Below, piece by piece: positions 45,110 through 57,169 of a stretch of DNA of 64,000 nt. The stretch is taken from NCBI GenBank assembly GCA_032622095.1, contig CP136061.1, positions 83,178,324 to 83,242,323 of the forward strand, read 5' to 3'. Origin of the DNA: Siphonodentalium dalli. Lineage: Eukaryota; Mollusca; Scaphopoda; Gadilida; Siphonodentaliidae. The notes beneath the pieces are model-generated. The model ran no database searches, was not told the origin of the DNA, and saw only the letters and a list, made by a program, of their open reading frames with translations. How positions within the stretch are numbered: the stretch's first letter is position 1; every line of letters begins with the position of its first letter. The translations under genes were made by a program, and so were the position numbers.

Positions 45110-45293
45110 ACTTGTATTATGTAAGCCGCTGCCATGGTATATAGGATGGATCTGTACATGGCGACCAGTATGAATGTTATGTATATCAGCTCCTCCATTG
45201 GTATGATAATAACCACGGACATGAGTGTGGCCAGGATGCATGTCACCGCCAACGGTAGCACGGATGGTTTCAGCTGTTTATCATATTCACTGG
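45110..45293 (-). CDS. SLC43-like transporter, fourth visible exon
   Basis: After the acceptor TTCCACAG the exon reads ASEYDKQLKP and then LPLAVTCILATLMSVVIIIP and EELIYITFILVAMYRSILY. These are two hydrophobic helices with the SLC43-type pattern of a polar turn, an L/I-Y-I/V-TF segment and an R-S-(F/I)-L-Y motif. It ends at Q-GT|GTGAGT (45109). SLC43 proteins carry large neutral amino acids or nucleobases across the plasma membrane; the substrate here cannot be inferred. Phase joins the exon at 45914-46021. The next exon, expected to encode an H-F-G-motif helix, was not found further left. Confidence 0.65.
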
Positions 45294-45913
45294 CTGTGGA
45301 AAGAAGCATGGATTTGTTTTGTCCGAGATGTTAAATATCAAATTTGCAACCATGGACAAGCCCAAACCAATTTTCAATAATTGTGAAAATCTATTTGAAA
45401 TCCTTGTATAGCGCCGATAATACGAAGGATGTTTCAATTTATCGAACGCTTAGATGTTCAATAATCTACGTTCACTCAGACTGATTCATATCTAAGTTTA
45501 AAATCCTTACAACATGAACACTTGTTCGAAACTTGAACAACCATGAACTAGTGTTTCTTCAACCATTCTTTTTAAATTCGCGCATATATTTGAGGGGATT
45601 TGGGGGTGTTCCAATCCCTCTGTATGGCATGCATGTATGGTCCAATCATAGCATATATTTTGACGATCATGTGTCGACTTCTGAACGAGACAATTTCACC
45701 AGGTTTTGGTGAGGCTTGTGTATGGCATCCAAAATATCCAAGGATAGCGTACGATCATGCCTTGTTGTAGAATAGCGATAAACGTTAAGGATCATTGTTG
45801 ATTATATATAAGTTTCATGCTTGTTTTGAAACATAATCTGGATTCCATTGTGACCCATTTTTATTAAAATTGAGACCATGTGTTGTATATATATGGACTC
45901 GCATTTAACTCAC

Positions 45914-46021
45914 CGTGATTCTTGTGAAGTCGTATTTGCCAGTCATACAGCATCCCTGATAATACCGCGAAGAGAATTCCGGACATCAAGGTATAGAACC
46001 CGACGTCGGTGAAATAGCTGA
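45914..46021 (-). CDS. SLC43-like transporter, third visible exon
   Basis: The acceptor is TTCTTCTTTTCAG and the donor CACG|GTGAGT. The frame reads SYFTDVGFYTLMSGILFAVL and then SGMLYDWQIRLHKNH. It is one transmembrane helix followed by the G-x3-D loop that in SLC43 and related MFS carriers lies on the inner side (family pattern FY...G.L.AP..G...D). Both ends are phase-compatible with neighbouring exons. Confidence 0.65.
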
Positions 46022-46641
46022 CTGAAAAGAAGAAATCATAAATATTATGGTTTATAAGTAGGAGTCCCAAACGAAGATCAAGCAACATTAATCTAATACT
46101 AAATATACATTGACGAGAATTTTTATTAGGAAATTTCAGATAATTATCTGAATATTTCCCACCAATGAATATGAATAATTTTGCTTTTATCAGTTGTTTT
46201 AGTCTGCCGTCTACTTTTGTCAACTGAACATCTCCCCAGATGAATAATATACCATTCCAATGTGTATGTATATAACTGAATGGGAAAATCTATTCAGTTT
46301 AGAAAGGGTTTATGACAGAAAGGTTGTTCACTTATACCAAACTTTGAGTCAGAAAGCTTTTCTTCCAATATTTTTCAATGCAATGGGGCTGAACATATTG
46401 CTATTTTAGATAGTTATGCTTTCGTTGTTACAAAGGTATGTTATTATATTCTAAAGAAATATATGTGAATATGTTTGGTTGTAATAATAACGCAACCATG
46501 CCTTCCAACATTTCATAGAAATGCTGTTGTTGTTGCTCACCGTTATCGTGATATTGTTGAGCCGGCGGTTGATGGATCACATTAAACTTATCGCCATAAT
46601 TTTGGGCCAGATGTTGAGGATTGTTGAAGGATTACACTAAC

Positions 46642-46860
46642 CTTGATCATGGTCGTTGTTGAGCCTGTGGTTGAGGAGAGGGTTGATTGTTCCCATGAAA
46701 TACAAATAGCGGAATTCTAAAAGGAAATGCCAGATGACATGGAAGATGAACTCTCCTGAGCAAAGGCACATTCTGAGCGTCCGTTTTAACTCCGGTTTGT
46801 TTTTTTCTGGCCGCTCTTTACCTGGAAAGATACTGTCGAACTTCGAGTTATGTTGATCCT
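46642..46860 (-). CDS. SLC43-like transporter, second visible exon
   Basis: The acceptor is CTTTTTCCAG and the donor AAG|GTTAGT. The exon encodes a charged stretch (GKERPEKNKPELKRTLR), then MCLCSGEFIFHVIWHFLLEF, RYLYFMGTINPLLNHRLN and NDHDQ. The helix with FHVIW followed by RYLYFMGTINPLL matches the SLC43A3-type segment (W..LW...IQLR.Y.F.GTLNP.L) closely. This exon is the main reason for the family call. Confidence 0.7.
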
Positions 46861-48991
46861 CTGGAAAAAGAATATAATAAAATCTGTTTGTAGAAATATT
46901 TGTCGACTACTGTGTTATAGTGTTAACAATCATTGGGTTGCAAACCTCATATATGGCTATGGTCGAACATTTTTTGACTGGAAACTAATGAGTTCCAAAT
47001 GTTGTCGAAAATTGGAAAACCGAAACAATGGTCCATTAAACCATTTTACAAACAATGGTTGAGGAGTAGACCTACGTTTTGCATAAATCCAGCCAACAAT
47101 GGCAGAAGATTTTCAAGAAAGAATTAAAAATTATTGGTTGTTAAAACATTTGAGAGGTTGACATTATTTTCTTCATGGTCGTTTTCGGTACCAAGAATTG
47201 CTACAATAATTAATAATTACACACAACACTCCAATCACAATATAATTGTCTTTGCGCTATAAGATGAGGTTTGATTTGTGTCATAATGTTGAGTTTTATT
47301 AGCACAATATAGCGTCATCCTTCCATATATTATAATGGAGACTAAATCAGTCACACACATTCCAGCACACCCAATATAAACAATGTTGATATGCAGTTTG
47401 GTACACTAAAGCAGAGAGTAATCAACTGTAATTAGGTCCCATGTTAAGATACATATGTGGTCAGCTTCAAATTGTTTTCAAACTATGACCCGGAACTCAT
47501 TTCAGCCTAATTGGTCATTGATCAACTGGCATGACATTCTCAAATATAGACAATTATGTATGAGTAGTTGCCTTTTCTAAACGAAAATAATCAGTTAATT
47601 TCACACATAAAGAATAATTAAATCTCCTGTAATCATCTTCAGATATGGTATCACAGATATATGAATTGAACTTTTGAAAACAATCTATCTTACAAAATGA
47701 GATTATGATATCCAATGGTTCTATGATTCTTAAATATTGTGTAACATTAATCGCTTGTACCAAATTTCACAAAGACACGCATGTCAGCTTTTATCAAAAT
47801 CCATTTTGAAATACCAGTACATTTTTGAAAAACGTGCGTCAGACTCTTAAATGAAAATCAATAGCTTAACCATAGGAATGTTCAAGTGTGGCCTGCTAAT
47901 ATGGTCACTGACACCAAGCGACATTGGGAATTAAAAGATCTATTGAGAAATGTTTTGAAAACTGTACATGCCTTCTGTATGTCATATCACAAATGAAGTA
48001 CTTAGACTAGTTGCAATGTGTCAGTGGCGGGGTGGGCTCGGTGGCTCAATCGGTTAGGTGTACAACTCCAAGCGGTTTCGCCCTCCAGTGCTGGCGATAA
48101 GGGTTAAAATTCATATGTTTCCATCGAATGATTGCATTGCCATCGATCGGTTTTTCAATTTCAATTTTTGATAGGTTCGCTTTTCGAGTCAAATTTTAAA
48201 TAATGGTGGAGTTGCCAGTTACTGGCCGACGAGTTTGTCAGCCAATGAAATCAATGTTAGATTAGCCGTAAGTGTGCGGATTTTCTCCACCACTACAACT
48301 GACAATGTCGTGATATGGCGTTAGTTTCTCAAAGCGACATTAAACCCCAATCAATCAAACAATTATGAGAGTGGCCACAATGATGGACTTGTCCGATACA
48401 AAGAAGCGTGTGTCCGTGGGTATAGTCCGAATTTATCACAGAACAAACGTTCATTTGAGCTAGATATACACAGGCCTGTTTAATTTACCGTTCCCATTTT
48501 GTCGAATTTTTTAAACCTTCACCACAATCATGTTACACAGCTGTTTACTACATTTATCCGGTGAGGATAATCCCTTTGCACTACCTTGTGGATAAGATTT
48601 ATATCAACGCCATCATGTGGTTCCATGTCCGGGCGGCTCAGCAGGGGGCTGGCACGTCAGTATTATCAATGCATGTTTCCAATCAAAGTGAGTAAAAGTC
48701 AAAAGCAACTTTACTAATTGACTACCCGATGATAAGTAGCTTGGTGTTTGATTGTTTTGTGTTTAAATTTTCAGCTATAAGTTCATGTAACTTTGTTGAA
48801 CAAATTATCTGAACATCTCAACAAATAAATTAATTTGAATCAACAGGGCAGTTCTTTATATGTCGCCTGCTTCGATGAATATATATTTCCTATACAGGAA
48901 GACTATTCCAATAGATGCTTACATAATTGAATTGGATGAACCAGTTATGTGTGAATGGGTTAAGTATAAACTCAGGACTTAAATAAATACC
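46861..48991 (-). other. Intron of the SLC43-like gene
   Basis: A 2.1-kb intron that contains the SINE at 48032-48362. The minus-strand frame 47554-47763 has no domain. Confidence 0.5.
48032..48362 (+). mobile_element. tRNA-derived SINE
   Basis: The head reads GGCTCGGTGGCTCAATCGGT (A-box-like, 48042-48055), with a B-box-like GGGTTAAAATTC at 48101-48112. A non-tRNA body and a tail GCGACATTAAACC then CAATCAATCAAAC follow. The layout and tail resemble mollusc SINEs; the RUDI family is one candidate. Target duplications could not be fixed by eye. It lies on the strand opposite to the SLC43-like gene. Confidence 0.75.
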
Positions 48992-49174
48992 ATCAAGTTT
49001 CCGTGGTTTCTCAGCGTTATTCTCTACTGGCCGCTCTATTTCTGTATCCTTATTTTGTTTTAATGGCTGGCATTGCGGCAATAAGATAAATGTGCTGAAC
49101 AGAGTCATGACGCTAAATAGCGACGCAAAGAAGATGAAGGAATACATCGGACTGACCCCGTTTTCGTATGCAAT
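48992..49174 (-). CDS. SLC43-like transporter, first visible exon
   Basis: The frame reads IAYENGVSPMYSFIFFASLF and then SVMTLFSTFILLPQCQPL, one helix ending in the (T/R)F.L.P motif of SLC43 carriers. A polar loop (EIERPVENNAEKPRKLD) follows, up to donor GATG|GTATTT. The split codon fits exon 46642-46860. The likely acceptor, TATATCCACAG just before ATTGCATAC, is the first unit of the 27-bp array. An alternative acceptor (GGGGTCAG) would start the exon at 49151. Earlier exons were not identified; they should lie to the right of the arrays. Confidence 0.6.
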
Positions 49175-50515
49175 CTGTGGATATACACGAAGACATACAA
49201 TCTGTGGATATACACGAAGACATACAATCTGTGGATATACACGAAGACATACAATATGTGGATATACACGAAGACATACAATATGTGGATATACACGAAG
49301 ACATACAATATGTGGATATACACGAAGACATACAATCTGTGGATATACACGAAGACATACAATCTGTGGATATACACGAAGACATACAATATGTGGATAT
49401 ACACGAAGACATACAATATGTGGATATACACGAAGACATACAATCTGTGGATATACACGAAGACATACAATATGTGGATATACACGAAGACATACAATTG
49501 GTGGATATACACGAAGACATACAATCTGTGGATATACACGAAGACATACAATATGTGGATATACACGAAGACATACAATCTGTGGATATACACGAAGACA
49601 TACAATATGTGGATATACACGAAGACATACAATCTGTGGATATACACGAAGACATACAATCTGTGGATATACACGAAGACATACAATATGTGGATATACA
49701 CGAAGACATACAATATGTGGATATACACGAAGACATACAATCTGTGGATATACACGAAGACATACAATATGTGGATATACACGAAGACATACAATTGGTG
49801 GATATACACGAAGACATACAATCTGTGGATATACACGAAGACATACAATATCTGGATATACACGAAGACATACAATCTGTGGATATACACGAAGACATAC
49901 AATATGTGGATATACACGAAGACATACAATCTGTGGATATACACGAAGACATACAATATGTGGATATACACGAAGACATACAATCTGTGGATATACACGA
50001 AGACATACAATATGTGGATATACACGAAGACATACAATCTGTGGATATACACGAAGACATACAATATGTGGATATACACGAAGACATACAATCTGTGGAT
50101 ATACACGAAGACATACAATATGTGGATATACACGAAGACATACAATCTGTGGATATACACGAAGACATACAATCTGTGGATATACACGAAGACATACAAT
50201 ATGTGGATATACACGAAGACATACAATATGTGGATATACACGAAGACATACAATCTGTGGATATACACGAAGACATACAATCTGTGGATATACACGAAGA
50301 CATACAATATGTGGATATACACGAAGACATACAATCTGTGGATATACACGAAGACATACAATATGTGGATATACACGAAGACATACAATCTGTGGATATA
50401 CACGAAGACATACAATCTGTGGATATACACGAAGACATACAATATGTGGATATACACGAAGACATACAATCTGTGGATATACACGAAGACATACAATCTG
50501 TGGATATACACGAAG
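49171..50515. repeat. 27-bp minisatellite, array 1 (about 50 units)
   Basis: The unit on the + strand is CAAT, a variable triplet, then TGGATATACACGAAGACATA. The triplet is CTG (about 26 units), ATG (about 22) or TGG (2). One unit has CTGGATA instead of GTGGATA. An 11-unit (297-bp) block is repeated in tandem around units 7-28. The unit length is a multiple of three and it has no stop in any frame. All long frames here (460-475 codons on either strand) are artefacts of this. On the minus strand each unit begins GTATGT and CTG-type units end ATATCCACAG. The array touches the SLC43-like exon at its left edge. Confidence 0.9.
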
Positions 50516-51738
50516 TTAAAGGGTCGAAACATGATATGACATGCGCTTAGCGTGGCATATAGTCAGCAAACTGCAACTGATGACGTTCTTATCAAAACAT
50601 TCTGGCATCTTTTTAACTCATTGGGAGAATTTTTCAAAAACCTAGAAATTCTACCTTTGGCATTAAATGAATCTTATTTCGATGGGGTACGTTCAAAAAC
50701 TATTTTCAAAATTCTAATAAACCGCTCCAGGGTCCAGCTTCCACCTCAAAATTCATGTCATCAGAACGAGGAGCAAATTGTCTGCGGGAAATTGGGACCT
50801 TGGTCATCATCACATATAGCCTAGAATCTTCTTTAATATGCATACAGCAGACAACCTCCCCTTTCTTTTGACATCCATGCATTTGTGAACCACCTTCATT
50901 TTGTGGGGAAATTATATGACAGATAGGTTGAAAGCCGTTAATTCTTTCACTATACTTATGTTCACAAACGGAAAGGCCGCAAGTCCCGTCAGCCAGTGCT
51001 CCATTCTGACTTTTTATTGTCATTCTGGAGGGCTAGGTGTGTTTTTTCGTGCATATATATTTGTATATATATAATATTATTATCTCTACCCATATAATAA
51101 TTGTTGTGAGATATAATGCTCAATTACATTTATCTTAAGTATATAATCTAACCCTATATATTATGCTTCATAATCCTAAGGTAATAATTTACTGGTGTTA
51201 GTGAGTACTTTCCAGCATGCATACATCTCACAATAAGATGTATTACCCCATGTACTCATCTAAATTAATTATTCGGAATCTTGTTTAAGTGTTTAACCAC
51301 CACCTATATGTAACATAGTCATATACGGATTGTAATATGTAAAGATACTTCACGATGACAGATATGATAGCTATATATAGCTAACTTGGTCACATAAAGA
51401 GCGTTTAACAATATAATATAGAGAGCGTTTAACTCTAATTATACCTACAGTGTATATATTATAATACTATATGGGGGGACTATACTACCGCTTTATATAG
51501 ACCGTACATTATGCACCGACCGGTATCAATTGTGTGTAAAATTCTTATGACAAATGCGTTCTTAGCCGTTTTACCTTTTTCTTTAGTTGACTTTCAAAAA
51601 GGCCTTCTGGTCAACCTGCCAGCACATTACTTTGACTTTTCTCAGTCTTTCTGGTGTGCTAGGTGTGGGGTCGCTAACCTTGACAGTTCTGCTACCCGGT
51701 CAGACACCCCCTTACCTTGTATGGTTACACATAAAAGC
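50516..51738. other. Sequence between the two 27-bp arrays
   Basis: Contains no 27-bp units and no supported exon. On the minus strand a donor-like ACAAG|GTAAGG lies at about 51715-51722, about 30 bp from the edge of array 2. The rest is AT-rich. Confidence 0.45.
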
Positions 51739-54549
51739 AATATGTGGATATACACGAAGACATACAATATGTGGATATACACGAAGACATACAATCTGTG
51801 GATATACACGAAGACATACAATCTGTGGATATACACGAAGACATACAATATGTGGATATACACGAAGACATACAATCTGTGGATATACACGAAGACATAC
51901 AATCTGTGGATATACACGAAGACATACAATATGTGGATATACACGAAGACATACAATTGGTGGATATACACGAAGACATACAATCTGTGGATATACACGA
52001 AGACATACAATCTGTGGATATACACGAAGACATACAATATGTGGATATACACGAAGACATACAATATGTGGATATACACGAAGACATACAATTGGTGGAT
52101 ATACACGAAGACATACAATCTGTGGATATACACGAAGACATACAATCTGTGGATATACACGAAGACATACAATATGTGGATATACACGAAGACATACAAT
52201 TGGTGGATATACACGAAGACATACAATTGGTGGATATACACGAAGACATACAATATGTGGATATACACGAAGACATACAATATGTGGATATACACGAAGA
52301 CATACAATCTGTGGATATACACGAAGACATACAATCTGTGGATATACACGAAGACATACAATATGTGGATATACACGAAGACATACAATTGGTGGATATA
52401 CACGAAGACATACAATTGGTGGATATACACGAAGACATACAATATGTGGATATACACGAAGACATACAATCTGTGGATATACACGAAGACATACAATATG
52501 TGGATATACACGAAGACATACAATTGGTGGATATACACGAAGACATACAATCTGTGGATATACACGAAGACATACAATCTGTGGATATACACGAAGACAT
52601 ACAATATGTGGATATACACGAAGACATACAATTGGTGGATATACACGAAGACATACAATTGGTGGATATACACGAAGACATACAATTGGTGGATATACAC
52701 GAAGACATACAATTGGTGGATATACACGAAGACATACAATATGTGGATATACACGAAGACATACAATTGGTGGATATACACGAAGACATACAATATGTGG
52801 ATATACACGAAGACATACAATTGGTGGATATACACGAAGACATACAATTGGTGGATATACACGAAGACATACAATTGGTGGATATACACGAAGACATACA
52901 ATTGGTGGATATACACGAAGACATACAATATGTGGATATACACGAAGACATACAATTGGTGGATATACACGAAGACATACAATCTGTGGATATACACGAA
53001 GACATACAATCTGTGGATATACACGAAGACATACAATATGTGGATATACACGAAGACATACAATTGGTGGATATACACGAAGACATACAATTGGTGGATA
53101 TACACGAAGACATACAATATGTGGATATACACGAAGACATACAATATGTGGATATACACGAAGACATACAATCTGTGGATATACACGAAGACATACAATC
53201 TGTGGATATACACGAAGACATACAATATGTGGATATACACGAAGACATACAATTGGTGGATATACACGAAGACATACAATTGGTGGATATACACGAAGAC
53301 ATACAATATGTGGATATACACGAAGACATACAATCTGTGGATATACACGAAGACATACAATCTGTGGATATACACGAAGACATACAATCTGTGGATATAC
53401 ACGAAGACATACAATATGTGGATATACACGAAGACATACAATCTGTGGATATACACGAAGACATACAATATGTGGATATACACGAAGACATACAATCTGT
53501 GGATATACACGAAGACATACAATCTGTGGATATACACGAAGACAAACAATTGGTGGATATACACGAAGACATACAATTGGTGGATATACACGAAGACATA
53601 CAATTGGTGGATATACACGAAGACATACAATCTGTGGATATACACGAAGACATACAATCTGTGGATATACACGAAGACATACAATCTGTGGATATACACG
53701 AAGACATACAATCTGTGGATATACACGAAGACATACAATCTGTGGATATACACGAAGACATACAATATGTGGATATACACGAAGACATACAATCTGTGGA
53801 TATACACGAAGACATACAATATGTGGATATACACGAAGACATACAATCTGTGGATATACACGAAGACATACAATATGTGGATATACACGAAGACATACAA
53901 TCTGTGGATATACACGAAGACATACAATCTGTGGATATACACGAAGACATACAATTGGTGGATATACACGAAGACATACAATCTGTGGATATACACGAAG
54001 ACATACAATATGTGGATATACACGAAGACATACAATCTGTGGATATACACGAAGACATACAATCTGTGGATATACACGAAGACATACAATATGTGGATAT
54101 ACACGAAGACATACAATCTGTGGATATACACGAAGACATACAATTGGTGGATATACACGAAGACATACAATTGGTGGATATACACGAAGACATACAATTG
54201 GTGGATATACACGAAGACATACAATTGGTGGATATACACGAAGACATACAATATGTGGATATACACGAAGACATACATTCTGTGGATATACACGAAGACA
54301 TACAATCTGTGGATATACACGAAGACATACAATCTGTGGATATACACGAAGACATACAATCTGTGGATATACACGAAGACATACAATCTGTGGATATACA
54401 CGAAGACATACAATATGTGGATATACACGAAGACATACAATCTGTGGATATACACGAAGACATACAATCTGTGGATATACACGAAGACATACAATCTGTG
54501 GATATACACGAAGACATACAATCTGTGGATATACACGAAGACATACATT
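51739..54549. repeat. 27-bp minisatellite, array 2 (about 104 units)
   Basis: Same unit as array 1 in the same orientation, with about 45 CTG, 30 ATG and 29 TGG variants. TGG is therefore much more frequent than in array 1. A 16-unit block (units 12-27 after the first) recurs exactly at units 44-59, a shift of 32 units or 864 bp, so parts of the array have been copied in bulk. Frames of 939-1024 codons are open in all six frames; none resembles a protein. The left edge has the same GCAAT junction as array 1. Confidence 0.9.
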
Positions 54550-54726
54550 CACGATTATGTTTTTAACCATCGACACATTCAGTAAAACATTCAGACCTCT
54601 ATAGTTACGGAATTCAATATTTTGTTTCCAAAGAGCTGCGCAGGTTTCAGAATGTCGTTTTTGTCAAGTGAGAGTACCGAGATGTTTATTTATCTGCAAC
54701 TTTAACACATTGATATAGATGTGCTT

Positions 54727-54855
54727 ATATACACAATGTGTTTGTATCGATTCATATATCGCGACGAGGCAAGTTGTCGTGGCCATATAGCTATATGGCC
54801 ACGAAAACTAGCCGAGTCGCGATACGTGAATCGTTACAAACACATTGTGTATATA
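54727..54855. repeat. 129-bp palindrome
   Basis: The arms start ATATACACAATGTGTTTGTA and end in its complement. The centre GGCCATATAGCTATATGGCC (54781-54800) is a perfect palindrome with no loop, and the arms have small mismatches. It is probably a hairpin MITE. Confidence 0.8.
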
Positions 54856-55689
54856 ACACATTTATCTATCATTGGTGTGACAGAATCCACTGCACAAATT
54901 ACATTTTAGGAGTTTCTTAAATGCCAAAAACTGTTGAATTGGTGTCCGACGATTAGCTTTCTTGAGTAAATTCTCACAATCTGCAAAGGTATCTATGTCA
55001 CGCGATCAGCTCGCTTTGCTAAATATTCACAACCTGCAAGTTCACGCGAATATGCCTAACGGAAATTGTATTCAATGGACAAAATCTCTTACAATTATAA
55101 TACATACTGAACATATACATATTAGTTACTTTGTGATATGTTATACCATAAGACCCATGATGATAGCCTGGTAGGCAATCAAATAATGTTAAAACCTTGG
55201 ATCTATTTGTTTATAGTACGCAAGAATATACGTTGGAATGTCGTTTTGATTTTTCACGCGATTGATGTGACGTCAATTCATTCATGATTTTGAACCAGTC
55301 AACGACGTCACGAGCGCCTTGTATCGCAACGGCAGTAACGATACGGATGCTTTTATCGCCAATTCGTTATCGCCAATTGTATCAGTCAATTTCGTAGGAA
55401 ATGGTAGATAAAGAATGGGATCTATCATACATGCAAAAATGATATGGGTTAATATCAGATTGTCGTCATTTATCTTGGGCTTAAGAATACATGAAGATCA
55501 CAAACACAGCCTAAATTTAATTTTTAAACATAACATACTGAAAGTATATAATGGTAATGCATTACATTCGTAAGTGTAATGGTAACGCATTACTTCTCAT
55601 TTTATAATTGTAATAGTAATTGTGATGCAAAAATTGCCGATATTGGAAATACACCAGTTTGCAAAATAATAGACCCATCGTAATGGGTG
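54856..55689. other. Intergenic, nothing recognised
   Basis: Short frames only. A small inverted pair, TAATGCATTAC / GTAACGCATTAC, occurs near 55555-55595. Confidence 0.4.
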
Positions 55690-55865
55690 CAGGACGTTTC
55701 GGCACTTGGTTGTTTCGGCCCAGGTACTTGGCCCTTCATCGAAGACGTTTCGGCACTTATTTCTTTTTCTTATCTTTTCGTATATAATATTGTCTTTGAT
55801 GTTGCATTTATATTCGCCGTTTGTTATGATTCGGTATAGTACATATATAAGTCGAATCCGCAAAA

Positions 55866-56048
55866 CAAGAAGACTTGAAGTCAACATTCGGCAGATCAAC
55901 GGGGTCCGTTGTAAAAGTCGCCTTTGGAAAACATGCCGATATCGACGCCCCTACTGCCAGTCGTCCCAAACAATCCAACGCTGTTAGAAATATCAACCAC
56001 ATGCCACAAGCACAACGGCAAGATGATCCAGCCACATGTCACGAAGAG
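55866..56048 (+). CDS. MULE transposase, first visible exon
   Basis: The frame reads KSTFGRSTGSVVKVAFGKHA, then SRPKQSNAVRNIN and QDDPATCHEE, up to donor GAAGAG|GTAATA at 56049. In MULE proteins the region before the catalytic core has a similar basic helix followed by a (P)xDP/DDP turn. Phase joins the next exon (EE|INQAF). The start at ATG 55875 is possible; an upstream exon with the zinc-binding N-terminus is more likely. Confidence 0.5.
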
Positions 56049-56312
56049 GTAATATATGCAATGTTTCCTACACTTTATTTCAACAATATAGAGAACATAA
56101 TAAGTTATAACTGTAAAAACCTTCAAACATTCACCAACACTCTTATGTTAATTACCTTCGTAATCAGATAGATATGATTGTAATCTGGTTGTACCTGCTA
56201 GCTTATCGTAACAGCAGTTATATGATTAATTCGCACTCTAATCAAACTTTGTTGTTTTTGCAACAGTTGTCTGATTAATTCGCACTCTAATTAGACGTTG
56301 TTGTTTTTGCAG

Positions 56313-56801
56313 ATAAATCAAGCCTTTCTAGAGGCCAACGCCCCTGACTTCTATCATATCGACGTCCACTGCACCGAGACCAGCAGACGACATGTTGTGT
56401 TCTACACGGAGCGCAAACTTCAACTTCTCGCCAAGTCCAACGTCTGGTACCTGGATGCAACATTCCGTGCCATCAGCAAACAACGGTCTCAACTTCTGTC
56501 CATCCACTCATTCGTCAAGTGCAACGACAACTACAAGCAGGTCCCTTTGGCGTTCGCCATCATGGAAGGTAGAAAGAAAGCTGACTACTATTCAGTGCTC
56601 CGAGCCACAGACAAACGACTACCATCGAACATCAGACTCCAACGATTTGTCTTAGACTTCGAGGCTGGAATGTGGCAGGCCATTCGACAACGTTTTTCAG
56701 GTTACCCGATTTGTGTTTGTGCTTTCCACTCTGGTCACAAGCCGTGTTCAGGAAGGTTCAAGACGTCGGCCTTCATGTGTGTAAAACAGATTGTTTTTTA
56801 A
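56313..56801 (+). CDS. MULE (Mutator-like) transposase core, frameshifted
   Basis: From the acceptor TTGTTTTTGCAG the frame encodes RRHVVFYTERKLQLLAKS and NVWYLDATF (first catalytic Asp), then QLLSIHSFVK, VPLAFAIMEGRKKADYYSVL and FVLDFEAGMW (second Asp), and then CAFHS. This is the order of the MULE transposase domain (RNase-H-like DDE). After FH the reading is lost: the other frame continues with W-S-Q-A-V-F-R-K-V-Q-D, the expected sequence, so a 1-2-base change at 56730-56731 broke the gene. The third catalytic residue lies beyond the preserved part. The element is therefore probably dead. Confidence 0.75.
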   Translation: MNQAFLEANAPDFYHIDVHCTETSRRHVVFYTERKLQLLAKSNVWYLDATFRAISKQRSQLLSIHSFVKCNDNYKQVPLAFAIMEGRKKADYYSVLRATDKRLPSNIRLQRFVLDFEAGMWQAIRQRFSGYPICVCAFHSGHKPCSGRFKTSAFMCVKQIVF

Positions 56802-57060
56802 ATTATATTACATTTAAATTAAATAAAAAACACAAATAAGTTCTGTATAAACACTATATTATAATTGACAATAATTATCCAAAGAATACAAAAACAGAAA
56901 AAAATATTTTATTCGCTCCGACAAATGCTGTTTTCAAATAAACGCTCTTTATTTCTACCATATCATGAATAGACTAACATGGAACGCTCTTTTCTTGTCC
57001 ACGCCGTGCACATTGCTATTTGTTTGGGACAAAACACTAACGTTGTTTTTTATCTTTCAG

Positions 57061-57169
57061 TCAGCATATAACCAGAAGGGAGATATTCATTACCAAGTGT
57101 TTATTTTTGTTACCATGTTACATGTTTTAGCACATTTTATTGAAATAAAGAATAAAAAAAAAAAAAATT
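57061..57169 (+). CDS. MULE transposase, possible last exon
   Basis: After the acceptor TTTTTTATCTTTCAG the frame reads SAYNQKGDIHYQV. It matches the family segment that follows VQDLGL (T/SAYN...G.. H). It would join a donor CAT|GTGTGT at about 56778. The remaining codons are not family-like and the element runs into AATAAAG and poly-A, so the C-terminus is truncated. Confidence 0.45.

Noticed and set aside
49171-54549. Possible CRISPR-like array because of short regular repeats
   Set aside because: The repeats are directly contiguous with no unique spacers, and the genome is eukaryotic.
49092-54604. Very long open frames (up to 1024 codons) on both strands
   Set aside because: They are translations of the 27-bp tandem unit, exist in all six frames and have no domain. 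They are not called as genes.
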